The notes under the pieces: model-generated
Databases searched by the model: none
Told to the model about the DNA's origin: nothing
The model's input: the letters and a program-made list of their open reading frames with translations, nothing else
Assembly (NCBI GenBank): GCA_958510825.1
Contig: OY294048.1
Location: 14,339,589-14,403,588, forward strand
Direction of reading: 5' to 3'
Source of the DNA: Brachypterus glaber
Taxonomy: Eukaryota > Arthropoda > Insecta > Coleoptera > Kateretidae
Length of the DNA: 64,000 nucleotides
Program-made: the position numbers and the translations under genes
Part shown: piece after piece, positions 1 through 10,916 of the stretch
Numbering within the stretch: position 1 is the first letter of the stretch
How the letters are laid out: every line of letters starts with the position of its first letter

Positions 1-503
1 TATTATATGAGATATAGCCTTTTAAAAAGTAACATTTTTAGTGGCACAAAATGTTAGTTCCTCTTAATTGCATTTTTTTTTGAAAACGGTTTTTCCTACA
101 GTGTTATACTATATGACATTTTTTATGTATTTTTACTGAAGGAATCTATATTTATTACAAAAAATCCAAAAAATATATGCATAAAAAAGTTTAGGGCAAA
201 AACGTGTTAAGCCTCATATATTTTATCCGTCTAGGCAAGCCTCTAGATAAATAAAAAAAAAATAACAAACTTATTGCCCTTATTATTACTAGTATACAGG
301 CAAAAGCTCGTCGCTCTAGCTTAAAGGGTAGTTCTTAATTAAAAACCTTATTTTTATTACAATTTTAAAGAGCCGTAGCTCCCTTAGGACTTTTTTTACA
401 TTTCCGGACCAACCTTTATAGGAACTTTTTTTCATATTTTTTAACGTTGGACTTTTTCAATCACCTTAAATTTCTCGAACTTATTTCTGAATAACCCTGT
501 ATA
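1..503 (-). mobile_element. TIR DNA element, copy A (cut by window edge)
   Basis: The stretch matches, in reverse orientation, the complete element at 35581-36307. About 365-503 reproduces that element's terminal repeat and ends in the same AACCCTGTATA. The rest matches its interior, including the segment with AGTGGCACAAAATGTTA. The other terminus lies outside the window. No coding frame is visible, so it is probably non-autonomous. The superfamily is unassigned. Confidence 0.72.
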
Positions 504-524
504 AAAAATTATCTATAGGTCCAT

Positions 525-707
525 TATAGTATAGTTACAATGAAACATGCAGTGACTCATTTGCAAGAGCCGTGATACAGGGCGTATATCATATCATTTC
601 GGGTGCGATTCGAGTAATTTTTGTCTAATCCATCTAAGTAGCTAAGAGATCTGCATAGTATAGAGTTAGGTATTAGTCACTGCATGTTTTATTGGAATTA
701 TACTATA
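525..707. mobile_element. Short MITE with 33-bp TIRs
   Basis: A 183-bp unit starts TATAGTATAGTTACAATGAA and ends with the inverted, slightly diverged copy (about 29 of 33 bases match). The shared motif AAACATGCAGTGACT marks both inner TIR ends. It has no coding capacity. Confidence 0.72.
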
Positions 708-853
708 GTCGCTAGTAAAAAAAGTTCTGTTTTGCACCTAATTTATTAAATTGCACCCTGTCTGCACTAAACACACTAAGAAAGTCGTATAGGCTTCACC
801 GACACATCCCATAGTGCTTGTGGTGCCTACGCTTGTATGTGAATTATTATTAA

Positions 854-1003
854 GGGAACGTTCAAGTATTACGTGACGCAAATTTTGATCATTTTTTACC
901 CTCACCCCCCCTGTAACGCTATTTTCCTATACCATTAACATGGTATTAACACTCCAAAATGACACCCCCCCATAGGAGCGTTACGTAATACTTGAACGTT
1001 CCC
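854..1003. mobile_element. 150-bp MITE, TAA target duplication (PIF/Harbinger-like)
   Basis: The termini GGGAACGTTCAAGTATTACG and its inverse enclose 150 bp, with TAA immediately outside both ends (851-853 and 1004-1006). A 3-bp TWA duplication with TIRs starting GGG is typical of PIF/Harbinger elements, so that superfamily is inferred. C-runs occur inside. The TIR layout (GGG, GT, TATTACGT) resembles the larger element at 61059-61853. Confidence 0.75.
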
Positions 1004-1189
1004 TAACTAGTAAAAACTACAATACTAGAGTGCCAATCAATCATAGAATATCAGGGAAGTCGGAGAAAAATTGGGAAAAACGAGAAAAGAGTACATTTCA
1101 TTCTTAATTCTTTTAGACGGGCTATATCTCCGTTATTTAAAAAGACAAAAAAAATGAAAAAAAAAACAAAATTAAATTCGATTCAAAGT

Positions 1190-1712
1190 AGAATTTATTG
1201 ACATATGCCAAACTACCCCTTACTTACCCACCCCTTTGAACCACCCCAACTTTTGTTTTTTTAAATAGCATCCCCCTATTTTTACTAGAGAATTTGAAAG
1301 TACATTTCATTCTAAATTCAACCATGTATTATAATTGATATCTTATTTTTTAAGGGTTCTCCTAGGTACAACCCCATCACATCACATGCTATATTTTTCA
1401 TGAAAAACATTTCCAATACCTAAAGAAGATTTGATTAATGTATCCAAAAAATCCCTTAATAACCCACTCTCCTGGAACCACCTGCAACTCTGTTCTAAAT
1501 ACCACCCTATTATTAATAATTAATAATTGTTATTTGGAGCCCCTTAAAAAATATAATATACAACTTATAATATATGGTTGAATTCATAATGAAAGGTACT
1601 TTCATATTCTTTGATTGAAATGGGGGTGGGGGACTATTTGAAAAACCAAAGTTGGGGGTGGTTTCAGGGATATGGGTAAGTAAGGGGAGGTTTTGGATAT
1701 ATCAATAAAATC
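1190..1712. repeat. Long imperfect inverted repeat, ~150-bp arms
   Basis: Arms at about 1190-1336 and 1565-1712 are reverse complements with scattered differences. Shared landmarks are CCCCTTACTTACCCA, CCACCCCAACTTT and GTACATTTCATT in the left arm, with their inverses on the right. Flanking sequence (1040-1190 and 1713-1790, ending near GGGACACCCCGTAT) may belong to the same decayed element. No coding frame. Confidence 0.65.
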
Positions 1713-2333
1713 CTCTTTTGCTCCTTATTCAACGCTATTTTTTGCAAAAAAAACCTGGTGGGACACCCCGTATAGCAGCAAGTTTTTTTAGATTATTAGT
1801 GTTTGTTTTTTTCTAAATATTGGCAATATTTTTGGTACTTTCTTAGGTTATTATGTGAAGATGTTCTGGATTTAAGGGATATTAAGAAATAGCCCATTTA
1901 TAGTTTATAGTTTATCGTGTAAAGTTAGTTAATTTCTTGATGCATAAATATTATTTTATTATTTTTTCTAATTTTAAATGTTAAAGCAAATATGAATTGT
2001 TTCCGTTTATAATAATTATTGCAGAAAACAATGCAAAGCATTGATGTATCGCACATTTCTTACATAGTTAGCATTTTCCGCATTAATTATCGCATTTATT
2101 ATAAATAATTTATTTACATGTTATAATACAGCTGCAATTTAAATAATTATTTTTATTATTATACATACATTAAAGTTAATTATAGTAGATCATTTATATT
2201 CTACACAAGTGTAGATTTTTATTTCCTTTTACAAATCTTATAAAATACATATTAATCATAAGTTAATGAATTTATATACAAGGTGATCCTATATGTTGTT
2301 ATTTTGAAAGTTAATTATGTATATAGAAATAAC
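1713..2333. other. AT-rich intergenic stretch
   Basis: No gene, TIR pair or tandem repeat is apparent here. The sequence is very AT-rich and ends where the Crypton 5' region begins. Confidence 0.5.
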
Positions 2334-2586
2334 TTTTTTCTTCAAGCGTACTAAAATGTTAATATTTTATAACTAAACACACTAGATAGAAGTGATCTAT
2401 TTTTTTACAGTTAAAAAATGGGCTCATTGTTGTACTCTGTAAAAAAAAGTTAGTTAGCGAAGCCGCCACCTGGCCGCAGCACTATTTGATGTTGATGGCA
2501 GCCATTGTTTGTTTTGGTAGTTTATTTTGTAAACAGTGCGAAATTTTGTGCAAAAACCTTGTGAAATTGTGTGAAATTGATTAAAA

Positions 2587-3974
2587 ATGATCGAAGAAGA
2601 AGAGTATATGGATTGTACACCTCCAAATCTCTCCGAAATAGCAAATGCTACACTGGACAAATTAATACCATCAAAATCTCGAAAAGTTTATGATTTAGCA
2701 TACGAAAAATTTTTAAAATGGGCTAGGGAACAGAAGACTAAAGTTTATTCCGAAAATGTTTTATTGGCCTATTTTTCCGGACTGTCCAAAGATTTAAAAA
2801 GTTCCACTTTGTGGTCGCAATATTCCATGCTAAAAACTGAACTGGACATTAAAAAGAATGTAAATATTGGAAAATTTACAAAACTAACAGCCTTCCTAAA
2901 ACGTAAAAGCGAAGGTTATAAACCAAAAAAATCGGAAACTTTAACTAAGGAACAGTTTGACTTTTTTATGGATAAAGCACCAAACAGTATTTACCTAGCT
3001 GCAAAGGTAAAAACCAGAAATAAATATTCTTCAACTTGTTCCTAATTAAGTTATTTTTTTTAGATTGTTTTGCTATTTGGAATGTCGGGAGCATTAAGAT
3101 GTGACGAACTTGTCCAGCTAACAATAAATGATATTGAAGATTTGGGAAAATTGTTACTCGTCAAAATTAGGGAATCAAAAAACAAAACATCCCGTTCCTT
3201 CACCATATTAGGAGAAAAATACCTAAACCTTTACAGATCCTATGCAGCTCTTCGACCTGCAGATATGTCCACTGCAAGATTTTTTATAAGATATAAAGAG
3301 GGAACTTGCCACAAAGTGGTTATGGGTATTCATAAAATTTCTTCTATACCTAAAGACGTAGCAACATTCTTAAAATTGCAAAATCCTAAAAATTATACTG
3401 GACATTGTCTACGTAGATCAAGTGCTACATGGTTAGTAGATGCAGGTGGTGATTTGGCATCATTGAAAAGACATGGAGGCTGGAAATCCAGCACAGTGGC
3501 TGAAGGTTATATAGATGAGTCATTGGCAAATAAAAAGCAAACAGCCGAAAGGATTTTAAATCCAAAACCAACTTGTACTGTTACAAATTCAAATATAGTT
3601 GATGCGGTTAATTTTGTTAATATGGAAGACCCTGCTGATACTAATAAAGAAAATGTTTTGATTGATGGTAATATTCAAAAAAAAAAAATTGTTATTGAAG
3701 ATTTGGAACTCCNNNNNNNNNNNNNNNNNNNNNNNNNNNNNNNNNNNNNNNNNNNNNNNNNNNNNNNNNNNNNNNNNNNNNNNNNNNNNNNNNNNNNNNN
3801 NNNNNNNNNNNNNNNNNNNNNNNNNNNNNNNNNNNNNNNNNNNNNNNNNNNNNNNNNNNNNNNNNNNNNNNNNNNNNNNNNNNNNNNNNNNNNNNNNNNN
3901 NNNNNNNNNNNNCCGATTCAGAAAGTAAACTTCTAATTAGAAAATTAAACTTGGATGAATTTTTTTATGCATAA
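2587..3974 (+). CDS. Crypton tyrosine recombinase (two exons, gap inside)
   Basis: The protein is a tyrosine recombinase expected to cut and rejoin DNA through a 3'-phosphotyrosine to move the element. Exon 1 is 2587-3006 (140 codons), starting at an ATG followed by acidic residues. A 57-nt intron (3007-3063, GTAAAA...TTTTTAG) lies in phase 0, and exon 2 starts at 3064 and reads straight into the catalytic domain. Residues 1-140 are the helical core-binding domain. Catalytic residues visible in spliced numbering are Arg152 (GALRCDEL), a Lys in the strand near 179-181, His254 and Arg257 (GHCLRRSS), His277 (LKRHGGW) and Tyr289 (EGYID). All expected active-site positions are present, so it may be functional. 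The C-terminal tail is interrupted by 200 N (3713-3912). After the gap a different frame (from 3915) reads DSESKLLIRKLNLDEFFYA to TAA at 3972-3974. That suggests the true gap length is a multiple of three, unlike the 200-base placeholder. Domestication is possible but not indicated. Confidence 0.85.
3007..3063 (+). other. Intron of Crypton gene
   Basis: The donor is AAAG|GTAAAA and the acceptor TTTTTTTTAG|ATTG. At 57 nt it is a typical minimal insect intron. Removing it keeps phase 0 and restores continuity into the block containing the first catalytic Arg. Unspliced reading hits a stop at 3043-3045. Confidence 0.8.
3713..3912. other. Assembly gap (200 N)
   Basis: Exactly 200 unknown bases lie inside the 3' coding part of the Crypton gene. 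The round number suggests a placeholder rather than a measured size. Confidence 0.98.
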
Positions 3975-4240
3975 CAATAAAACGCTTTTATTAAAAAGAA
4001 CAATGCATAAGGTATATGAACGTATTTTTTGAACAAATAAAGATAATAAAGGGTAAAGATTTAATATTTTCTTACTTTTATTCAGGTAAAATTAATTAAA
4101 TTTTAAAGTAATCATAAAGAAATAAACAATTACATTTATATTCTCGACGTGCAAAAAATATTTTAATCAATAAGATTATATTAAAGCTTAAAACTTGGAA
4201 AAATTGCTGCATCGTCCAGAAAAATCAAGATAAGCATGAT
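3975..4240. other. AT-rich stretch 3' of the Crypton
   Basis: Apart from the AATAAA next to the stop codon, no feature can be supported. Confidence 0.4.
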
Positions 4241-4266
4241 GTCTGTCTGTCTGTCTGTCTGTCTGT
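4241..4266 (+). repeat. (GTCT)n microsatellite
   Basis: 26 bp of uninterrupted GTCT repeats lead into the dispersed repeat that follows. Other copies of that repeat have GGTC arrays at the equivalent place. Confidence 0.9.
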
Positions 4267-4323
4267 ATCCACGATAACTTAAGAACGCTTTGAGCTAGCG
4301 ACTTGAAATTTGGCATGCAGATG
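4267..4323 (+). repeat. Dispersed repeat with ACGATAACTTAAGAACGC
   Basis: CACGATAACTTAAGAACGCT plus GACTTGAAATTTGGCAT recurs at about 48114-48168, 50080-50134 and 13945-13975, and inverted at 19855-19912. Each time a tetranucleotide array or its remnant precedes it or lies close by. The family is unidentified. Confidence 0.7.
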
Positions 4324-5228
4324 TAGAGGAAATGCGCCTAATTTCGGATGGTTTCCAAATTTCGGATAGTAGTGTATTTAAGATACTGTCTGCAAAGGTA
4401 AACAGAAACCTACTTTTATGCGAAGCCAAAAGTCAAACTAAATCCGTCCTGTAATATGATAACGGTAGAGCTTCTCCCCTTTAAATGGCAGCACAAATCG
4501 TTTATATTGCAAATGGCAGTTTTGTGCTCAGTTGCATTATTATGCTTGTTTATTTTATAAATAATCGTTATAAAAGTTCGTGATTCTGTCTTGGGTAAGT
4601 TATGATGTTAGTTAAGTTGATCCACTATTCATAATTAAGCAATTTGAAAACGTAAATATTCTACACATTTCTAATCTAAAAAGGTGAAAGTTGCCTAATT
4701 TCGGATAGACCATTTTTGTGCATTTGATTCCCAATTTCGGATATCCGCAAGGTAATTATTATTCAGGATAACCAACCATTAATTATTATTTTTATAATGA
4801 TACAACAAACTAAGATAAACAATTTTGAAAAAACGAAAATTACCTAAGATACTAAAATATTCGAAATTGGGAATCTAAAATTATAGTTCCTATAGTATTT
4901 CGTAGAAAATCGCTTAATGATTAAATTACGTCTTAAATGTAAAGGAATAACAAGAAACATGGGATCCAGATCTACTCTTGAAAAAATTTTTTCGGATATG
5001 TCCGAAATTAGGAGCCCTTTTTCAAATTTACAAAAATGCGCTGATTTTTTTTAACCGTGTTTTTTGGAAAAAATAAACTGTAATAAAATTGCTTTTATAA
5101 TAAATCATGGTTCGCTATAATAAGTTGTATCTGGTTATAAAAAAAAAAATATCAAAAAGTAATACCGAGTATTAAATATTGAATACCTACATTGTAAATG
5201 GTATCCGGAATTAGGCGACTTTCCTCTA
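4324..5228 (+). mobile_element. 905-bp TIR element, copy 1
   Basis: It begins TAGAGGAAATGCGCCTAATT and ends with the inverse (CGACTTTCCTCTA). A second complete copy lies inverted at 57438-58344. The motif AATTTCGGATA or close variants recurs several times in both strands near the ends and inside. The outermost TA is consistent with Tc1/mariner-like TA target use. No transposase frame is present, so it is probably non-autonomous. Confidence 0.85.
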
Positions 5229-5941
5229 CTTTTATATTATCTTGAAAAATTTAGTATTTGAGCAAAATCGATTAATATGGGGAGGGTAAACGGAGGGTTA
5301 AATTTTTATTTTGGCCATAACTTTGTTATTATTCACAGTAGAAGAAAAAATTAAAAACCACCCAAAAGGTAAATGGAAATTACACAAAATAAATATTATA
5401 ATTTTTTTCCATGGCCCCCCTTTGTCCCCCAAAATGTAAAAAAAATGTTTCTGGGCATAATTTTATTACTATAGAAAAAAAAGATAAAAACAACTAAATA
5501 ATACACAAAAAAAAATATTATAATTTTTTTCCATAACGGGATGGGGGAGGAATAAAACAACAAACGATTCATTTTATTTTTTATGGGAAAGTACTCGAGG
5601 CGGATTTTTTGTTTTGGACTAAGCCTAACCCTAAAAATGTTTTATCACCCGAAATTATAGACGCACTCATTTATTATAATATAATTTCTATGAGCTAATT
5701 AAATTCAATAATTATGCAGGCACTTTAAGGTACAATGTTGACCACACTATTCAACATATCTAATTAAATTTATTTCAAATTTACCAACCTATTACAGTTT
5801 AATTATATAATTAGTTATGCTGTGTATGTATTTGGTCTATCGGGACACTCGAAAATATAATATAATTGCAACCCTGTTTGTGACATTATTATAATCAAAG
5901 TAGAGTTAAAATGAGGTAGTTCACTCGTTCCATAAAATTGG
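5229..5941. other. AT-rich stretch with a decayed direct repeat
   Basis: Segments at about 5310-5415 and 5452-5540 are diverged direct copies (both contain AATATTATAATTTTTTTCCA). Nothing else is supported. Confidence 0.45.
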
Positions 5942-7600
5942 TAAGGTAGGTGAGCCAATTATTGACATGTTAAGACTTTTTACTTTTTACTGCATTCAAA
6001 TTTATTTGTAATCACCAGTATCCGGCGTATTTCTAGTTATAGTCCAGTCTTCAAGTTAATTAAAGAGGCTTTACCTGGAAATAATTTAGGGAGTTAAGAT
6101 TTTTAGTTTATTGGGTAGGGTTTAAGGCCGCAAATAAACAATTTTGCGACATTGAACTCGATTTGGAACTGTCATTTTTTAACGTATTTTTCACAAAAAA
6201 CGGACTTTTTAAAATATCTCAAGATCGGTGCATCCTAGGACAAAAAACGTTTAATATTAAAATAAAGAGGACCAAATCTCCAACATTTTTTGTGTCATGT
6301 ATTTTTTTGTACGACTTACAGCTAATTCACGGCACCGCCTTAAACGTTACACTGTAGGGTTTTAGGTTTTACTTTTATATTTTCTTTATAACTTGGTTAG
6401 GAAGGTTTTTTTATGCTTAATACAATGGTGATTCAATCGAAAATCGGTTTACTCGAGATAATGGGGCACAAATGTGTGAATTATTTTAAAAAAATTGTAT
6501 TTTACGTAAATTAAAAAGAAAGTTCCAGATAGATTTTTTTTAATTTTCACCCGAAATGTTCTAAGGGGCATACATAAACGACAATAAAGAACAATTTTGG
6601 TTTTTCGAAAAAAAAAATAAAAATCTAATAGTATAGTGTAACGTTTAATAGATATTTTAAAAATCCGTTATTTGTGAAAAACACGTTAAAAAAATAACAG
6701 TTCCAAATCAAGTTCAACGTCGCAAAATTGTTTTTTTTTATTTTCGGCCATTAACCCTACCCAATAAACCGAAAATTAAAACTCCCTGAATTATTTCCAG
6801 GTAAAGGCAATAATATTAACCTGTAGACTGGACTACAACTGGAAATATGCCGGGTACTGGTAATCACCTGAAACTTTACTACATTAACAATAAATAAATC
6901 TTTATTCTAATGCTCAAAAAAAAAACAAAACTGCAGAAACTTCAAAAAAATATTATTGCTTTTTAAAAAATATTGCATACTGAACATAGGTTCCTATGTC
7001 CCAAATATTTCCACGGTACTGGCAGTAATAGTAAAAAATAAACAATTTGTCGTTTTTAGTAAGTCCACACACTCTTCATGTACGTACCGATTACAATCTC
7101 ATATCGGCCCGGCGATTTTCTTCAAATAAAAAGCAGAACCAAGATTCAGAACTCGCTGATTCCTTCATTACTTTTTTTCATGTTGTTTTTTGTTTTTGTC
7201 ATTTTTTTTGTTGTCAACTGCTTTGCATGGCAATATAAGGAACAGAGCTACCTAGGAAACAATCTCAAAAAATTACCTTTTCGCTACTTTATTGAGTGAA
7301 ACACAATGTGGGCCGAGAAAGTGCATGTTTGTGCCTACCTTATCACGTTTTTGCCCTGCAATTATCGATGCTACCCAGCTTGCAACAGTCAGAATTTTAC
7401 AAATTTGTATAGTGGAAGAATAAGAAACACGAACTACGTTTTTGTGTACCAACTGGATACAGATACGTCATATTTACAGGCATCTTTTCGATATAACAGA
7501 TATACTGGCAGTGCCATCTATTACACAGAGAACGAACTAACAAGTTTAAGACAGGGTTGCAATGTTAGGAACATGGCAATAATTGGCTCACCCACCTTAT
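5942..7600. mobile_element. 1.66-kb element with nested inverted repeats
   Basis: The outer TIRs are TAAGGTAGGTGAGCCAATTA at 5942 and its inverse ending near 7599. About 28 of 31 bases match, including ACATGTT beyond the motif. Inside lies a second inverted repeat with ~205-bp arms (about 6007-6215 and 6650-6875). It is recognisable by CCAGTATCCGG and TTTATTGGGTAGGGTT on the left and the inverses on the right. The right part (6880-7570) has no partner. Short frames at 6163-6357 and 7306-7605 fall in these repeats and are not convincing genes. Confidence 0.7.
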
Positions 7601-7737
7601 ATTAAATTACAATTTGGTCTGATTGTTATTAATATATTAAAAAATGGTCCAAACAAAAATTGTTGGAAATTTTCTCCTTAACAAAACTGGTTATGTGTAT
7701 TTTTATCGTAAGATGCATATTTAGCGAGATAACCGCA

Positions 7738-7924
7738 CTCACCCCCAAAATTCAAGATAGCTGACACCCCTTACGCAAATCACCCGGTGAAAAACTAACA
7801 GGAGTATTCTGTTACTATCCACTACTACCCTTTAAAATCTCAGCTTGTGTACATTTATTGCAATTTAACACAGAAACATTTCGTTATTTGACTGGAATTT
7901 TTCGTTATTTGACTGGACTAATAC
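7738..7924 (+). repeat. Dispersed repeat, copy 1
   Basis: It shares with 15747-15897 the blocks AAATCAAGATAGC-like, CGGTGAAAAACTAACAGGA and CCACTACTACCCTTTAAAAT. It also holds a local duplication of TTCGTTATTTGACTGGA. Confidence 0.7.
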
Positions 7925-8169
7925 TAGTATAATCTATCAATTTACTTTTAAATTACTTATTCATATTTTTTTAAATAATGATTGTTTTCTTTAAATAAAC
8001 CATTTGAGTCATAATTTTTCTGAATAATCTGTTTTAAATATTTTAAAATTGATCATAAAAACTAAAATATCTAAAAATAACATTTAATTTAATTCGGAGA
8101 AAAAAATATTTATTATAAAATATACAAAATCATGGATTGTCTTAAAAATTAAACTTTAGTCGAATTTTT
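7925..8169. other. AT-rich spacer
   Basis: No gene or repeat was recognised. Confidence 0.4.
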
Positions 8170-8198
8170 GGAGATGTGAGGTTGTTAAAGTAACAACG

Positions 8199-8459
8199 AT
8201 ATCGCCTTGTAAATTCCGAAACATCGTATCTGAAAAATAACCACTTGACAGTAATAACAGATTATCCTTTTTTAAACAATTAATAAGGTATTTATTTAGA
8301 ACTTCATTAATTACATATAAACAAGAATAGTTTCTTATTCATATTAATTAGTCAATTGTTAAATTTCTACCCTACTAATTCCATGAAGAAGAATAATTTC
8401 TAATCTCTGGCAAGTTCCCATTTTTGTAATACGATGTTTCGGAATTTACAAAGCGATAT
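8199..8459. mobile_element. 261-bp MITE in unit 1
   Basis: The TIRs are ATATCGCCTTGTAAATTCCG, continuing AAACATCGTA, and the inverse ending at 8459 (29 of 30 match). No coding capacity. Confidence 0.8.
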
Positions 8460-8668
8460 GTAAGATATTAACCGTAAACGGTAATTATTATAATATTATG
8501 TATTATTATGTAAAAACCACCAGCACTAAGCCAGAGTGATATCTACAATGTAGATGTAGATACTACATCTATTAGTATAGTTAAACAAGTTTTAAACTAA
8601 GAATAAATCAATAAAATTAAAGGTAAGAGAACATTCTAACATTAAACGTAAATAGAACATTCTATATT

Positions 8669-8958
8669 ACAGGCACACGAAAAAAAAAAAAAATGTCCAC
8701 CAGACGAGACAAACATTTACATACGTTTTTGGGGTCCTTGAATCCGAATTCGGGGTTGATTTAACTTGGTCAGATCGCATTCCGTTCCTAACCTCAAAAA
8801 AGTGATGAAAGTTGGAACACTTTATCATTTTTTTGAGGTTAAGAACGAAATGAGATCTGACCAAGTCAAACCAACCCCGAATTCGGATTCAGCGACTTCA
8901 AGAACGCTAGAAATGTTTGACTTGTTTGGTGGAGATGACCTTTTTTCCCCGTGCCTAT
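8669..8958. mobile_element. Foldback MITE in unit 1 (ACAGGCAC family)
   Basis: Nearly the whole element is an inverted repeat. The arms run from ACAGGCACACG through CCGAATTCGGGGTTG and CTTGGTCAGATC to a centre near 8812. Related copies are 9460-9752 and 43901-44180. Open frames on both strands (e.g. 8766-9032) are by-products of the palindrome. Confidence 0.82.
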
Positions 8959-8990
8959 GTTGGAGATGTGAGGTTGTTAAAGTAACAACG

Positions 8991-9250
8991 ATATCGCCTT
9001 GTAAATTCCGAAACATCGTATCTGAAAAATAACACTTGACAGTAATAACAGATTATCCTTTTTTAAACAATTAATAAGGTATTTATTTAGAACTTTATTA
9101 ATTACATATAAACAAGAATAGTTTCTTATTCATATTAATTAGTCAATTGTTAAATTACTACCCTACTAATTCCATAAAGAAGAATAATTTCTAATCTCTC
9201 GCAAGTTCCCATTTTTCAAATACGATGTTTCGGAATTTACAAAGTGATAT
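8991..9250. mobile_element. 261-bp MITE in unit 2
   Basis: Copy of the 8199-8459 MITE produced by the tandem duplication. The right TIR has one extra mismatch (AAAGTGATAT). Confidence 0.8.
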
Positions 9251-9459
9251 GTAAGATATTAACCGTAAACGGTAATTATTATAATATTATGTATTATTAT
9301 GTAAAAACCACCAGCACTAAGCCAGAGTGATATCTACAATGTAGATGTAGATTCTACATCTATTAGTATAGTTAAACAAGTTTTAAACTAAGAATAAATC
9401 AATAAAATTAAAGGTAAGAGAACATTCTAACATTAAACGTAAATAGAACATTCTATATT

Positions 9460-9752
9460 ACAGGCACACGAAAAAAAAAAAAAAATGTCCACCAGACGAG
9501 ACAAACATTTACATACGTTTTTGGGGTCCTTGAATCCGAATTCGGGGTTGATTTAACTTGGTCAGATCGCATTCCGTTCCTATCCTCAAAAAAGTGATGA
9601 AAGTTGGAACACTTTATCATTTTTTTTTGAGGTTAAGAACGAAATGAGATCTGAGCAAGTCAAACCAACCCCGAATTCGGATTCAGCGACTTCAAGAACG
9701 CTAGAAATGTTTGACTTGTTTGGTGGAGATGACCTTTTTTTCCCCGTGCCTA
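9460..9752. mobile_element. Foldback MITE in unit 2 (ACAGGCAC family)
   Basis: Copy of 8669-8958 within the second tandem unit, with small length changes in the A and T runs. Confidence 0.82.
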
Positions 9753-9755
9753 TGT

Positions 9756-10282
9756 TCTTAGTTTTACTAAAAAAATTGGAAAAATAACATTTAACTTTAA
9801 AAAAAGTTATTATTGTATAAAATTAATATTTTATTTATACATAAAAAACAATTTAATTTTGAGTAAAGGTATTTTATGATTAAATTATTATTTTTAGTTA
9901 AATAAAATATGTGTTTTAATTTTTAATATCGTATCACACCTGTTGAATCACAGAGATATCTTGTTTAAAATAATGACGGTTTAAATATATTATAAAAGGC
10001 ATGTGAAAATTTATATTAATATCGGTCACTAAATAATAATTTTGAATTTATATAAATGTAGAGTACAACTTTCACAAGGGGTCGATTTTTCAGGAGGAAT
10101 AAAATAAAAAAAATTCAATTTTTTTCGTTTAAAAAAAAATGTTAACTAAAAAAAAATTGGTATTTTATTTTAATAAAGTTAATTATATAAACCTATGCCT
10201 ACAGGGGAAAGTATAATTTTGTTGTCGGCAGTATTTATTGCGGAACCAAAATTTTAACAAAGTATTTTAATTAAGTTAAATG
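9756..10282. other. AT-rich intergenic stretch
   Basis: No gene, TIR pair or tandem repeat was recognised. Confidence 0.45.
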
Positions 10283-10636
10283 TCATATAGTGTAACACTG
10301 TAGGAGCAACCGTTAAAAAAATGTAATTAAGAGGAAGTAACATTTTGTGCCACCAAAAACGTTACTTTTTAAAAGGCTATTACTCCTTTAATATTAAATT
10401 TAGGTGTTTTCGTCAAGTTAACTTTTTTGCTCAGTTTTAAATGAAAAAACACCCTGCAGCATTAAAATTTTATTGATGCTTTTTTTTGTTCCCCATACAA
10501 TGTATCATCTTCCAAGGGCCGTAGCTCCCTTAGGGCTCATGTTCGGACCAACCTTTATAAAATCTTTTTTTCATATTTTTGGATGTAGAATCATCTCTTA
10601 TATTTTGCATGGCAGTTACTGATCACCCTGTATATA
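10283..10636 (+). mobile_element. TIR DNA element, copy B (left part missing)
   Basis: It matches the right half of 35581-36307. Shared blocks are GTCATATAGTGTA, AACATTTTGTGCCAC, GGGCCGTAGCTCCCTTAG and CGGACCAACCTTTATA, and it ends CACCCTGTATA. The left terminus and left interior are absent. Confidence 0.78.
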
Positions 10637-10916
10637 GTACCGATTTCATACTAAAACCGCATTTCGACTAAAATTGTTTTAAACGCCTTATAAAAGTTGG
10701 ACTCTTTCAATGTATTTTCAATATTTCAGGGAAATATTTAATATTACGTGTCGAATATAAATATTTATTAATAATTTTATTCAATAAAATAACTCACCGA
10801 AAAATAATTAACCAATTTTACAAGTCAAAATTTAAACTGTCAATATTAAATATTTAAATAATTTATATAATAAATCTGGATTATGTTACTTTTTACGAGG
10901 AATGAAGAATTTATTG
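10637..10916. other. AT-rich spacer
   Basis: Nothing recognised. Confidence 0.4.

Larger units (their letters stand above)
2334..3990 (+). mobile_element. Crypton-type DNA transposon (with assembly gap)
   Basis: This element carries a tyrosine recombinase gene. Its left side begins near TTTTTTCTTCAAGCGTACTA. The same start occurs, reverse-complemented, at the outer ends of the two remnants at 22846-23388 and 61999-62480, which supports it as the element edge. The 5' leader (2334-2586) is conserved with those remnants. The right edge is not resolved: after the stop at 3974 there is an AATAAA at about 3976-3981, followed by AT-rich sequence without a recognisable terminus. Cryptons usually lack TIRs. 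In the remnants, however, an inverse of the left end is seen (see findings). Confidence 0.75.
8170..8961 (+). repeat. 792-bp tandem duplication, unit 1
   Basis: Unit 1 starts GGAGATGTGAGGTTGTTAAA and is repeated head to tail at 8962-9755 with only scattered differences. Each unit holds a 261-bp MITE followed by a ~290-bp foldback MITE. Confidence 0.92.
8962..9755 (+). repeat. 792-bp tandem duplication, unit 2
   Basis: This is the direct copy of 8170-8961, with differences such as ACACTTG for ACCACTTG and a few substitutions. The duplication therefore happened after both MITEs had inserted. Confidence 0.92.

Noticed and set aside
7306..7605. 99-codon plus frame
   Set aside because: It lies within and ends at the right TIR of the 5942-7600 element, with no motif.
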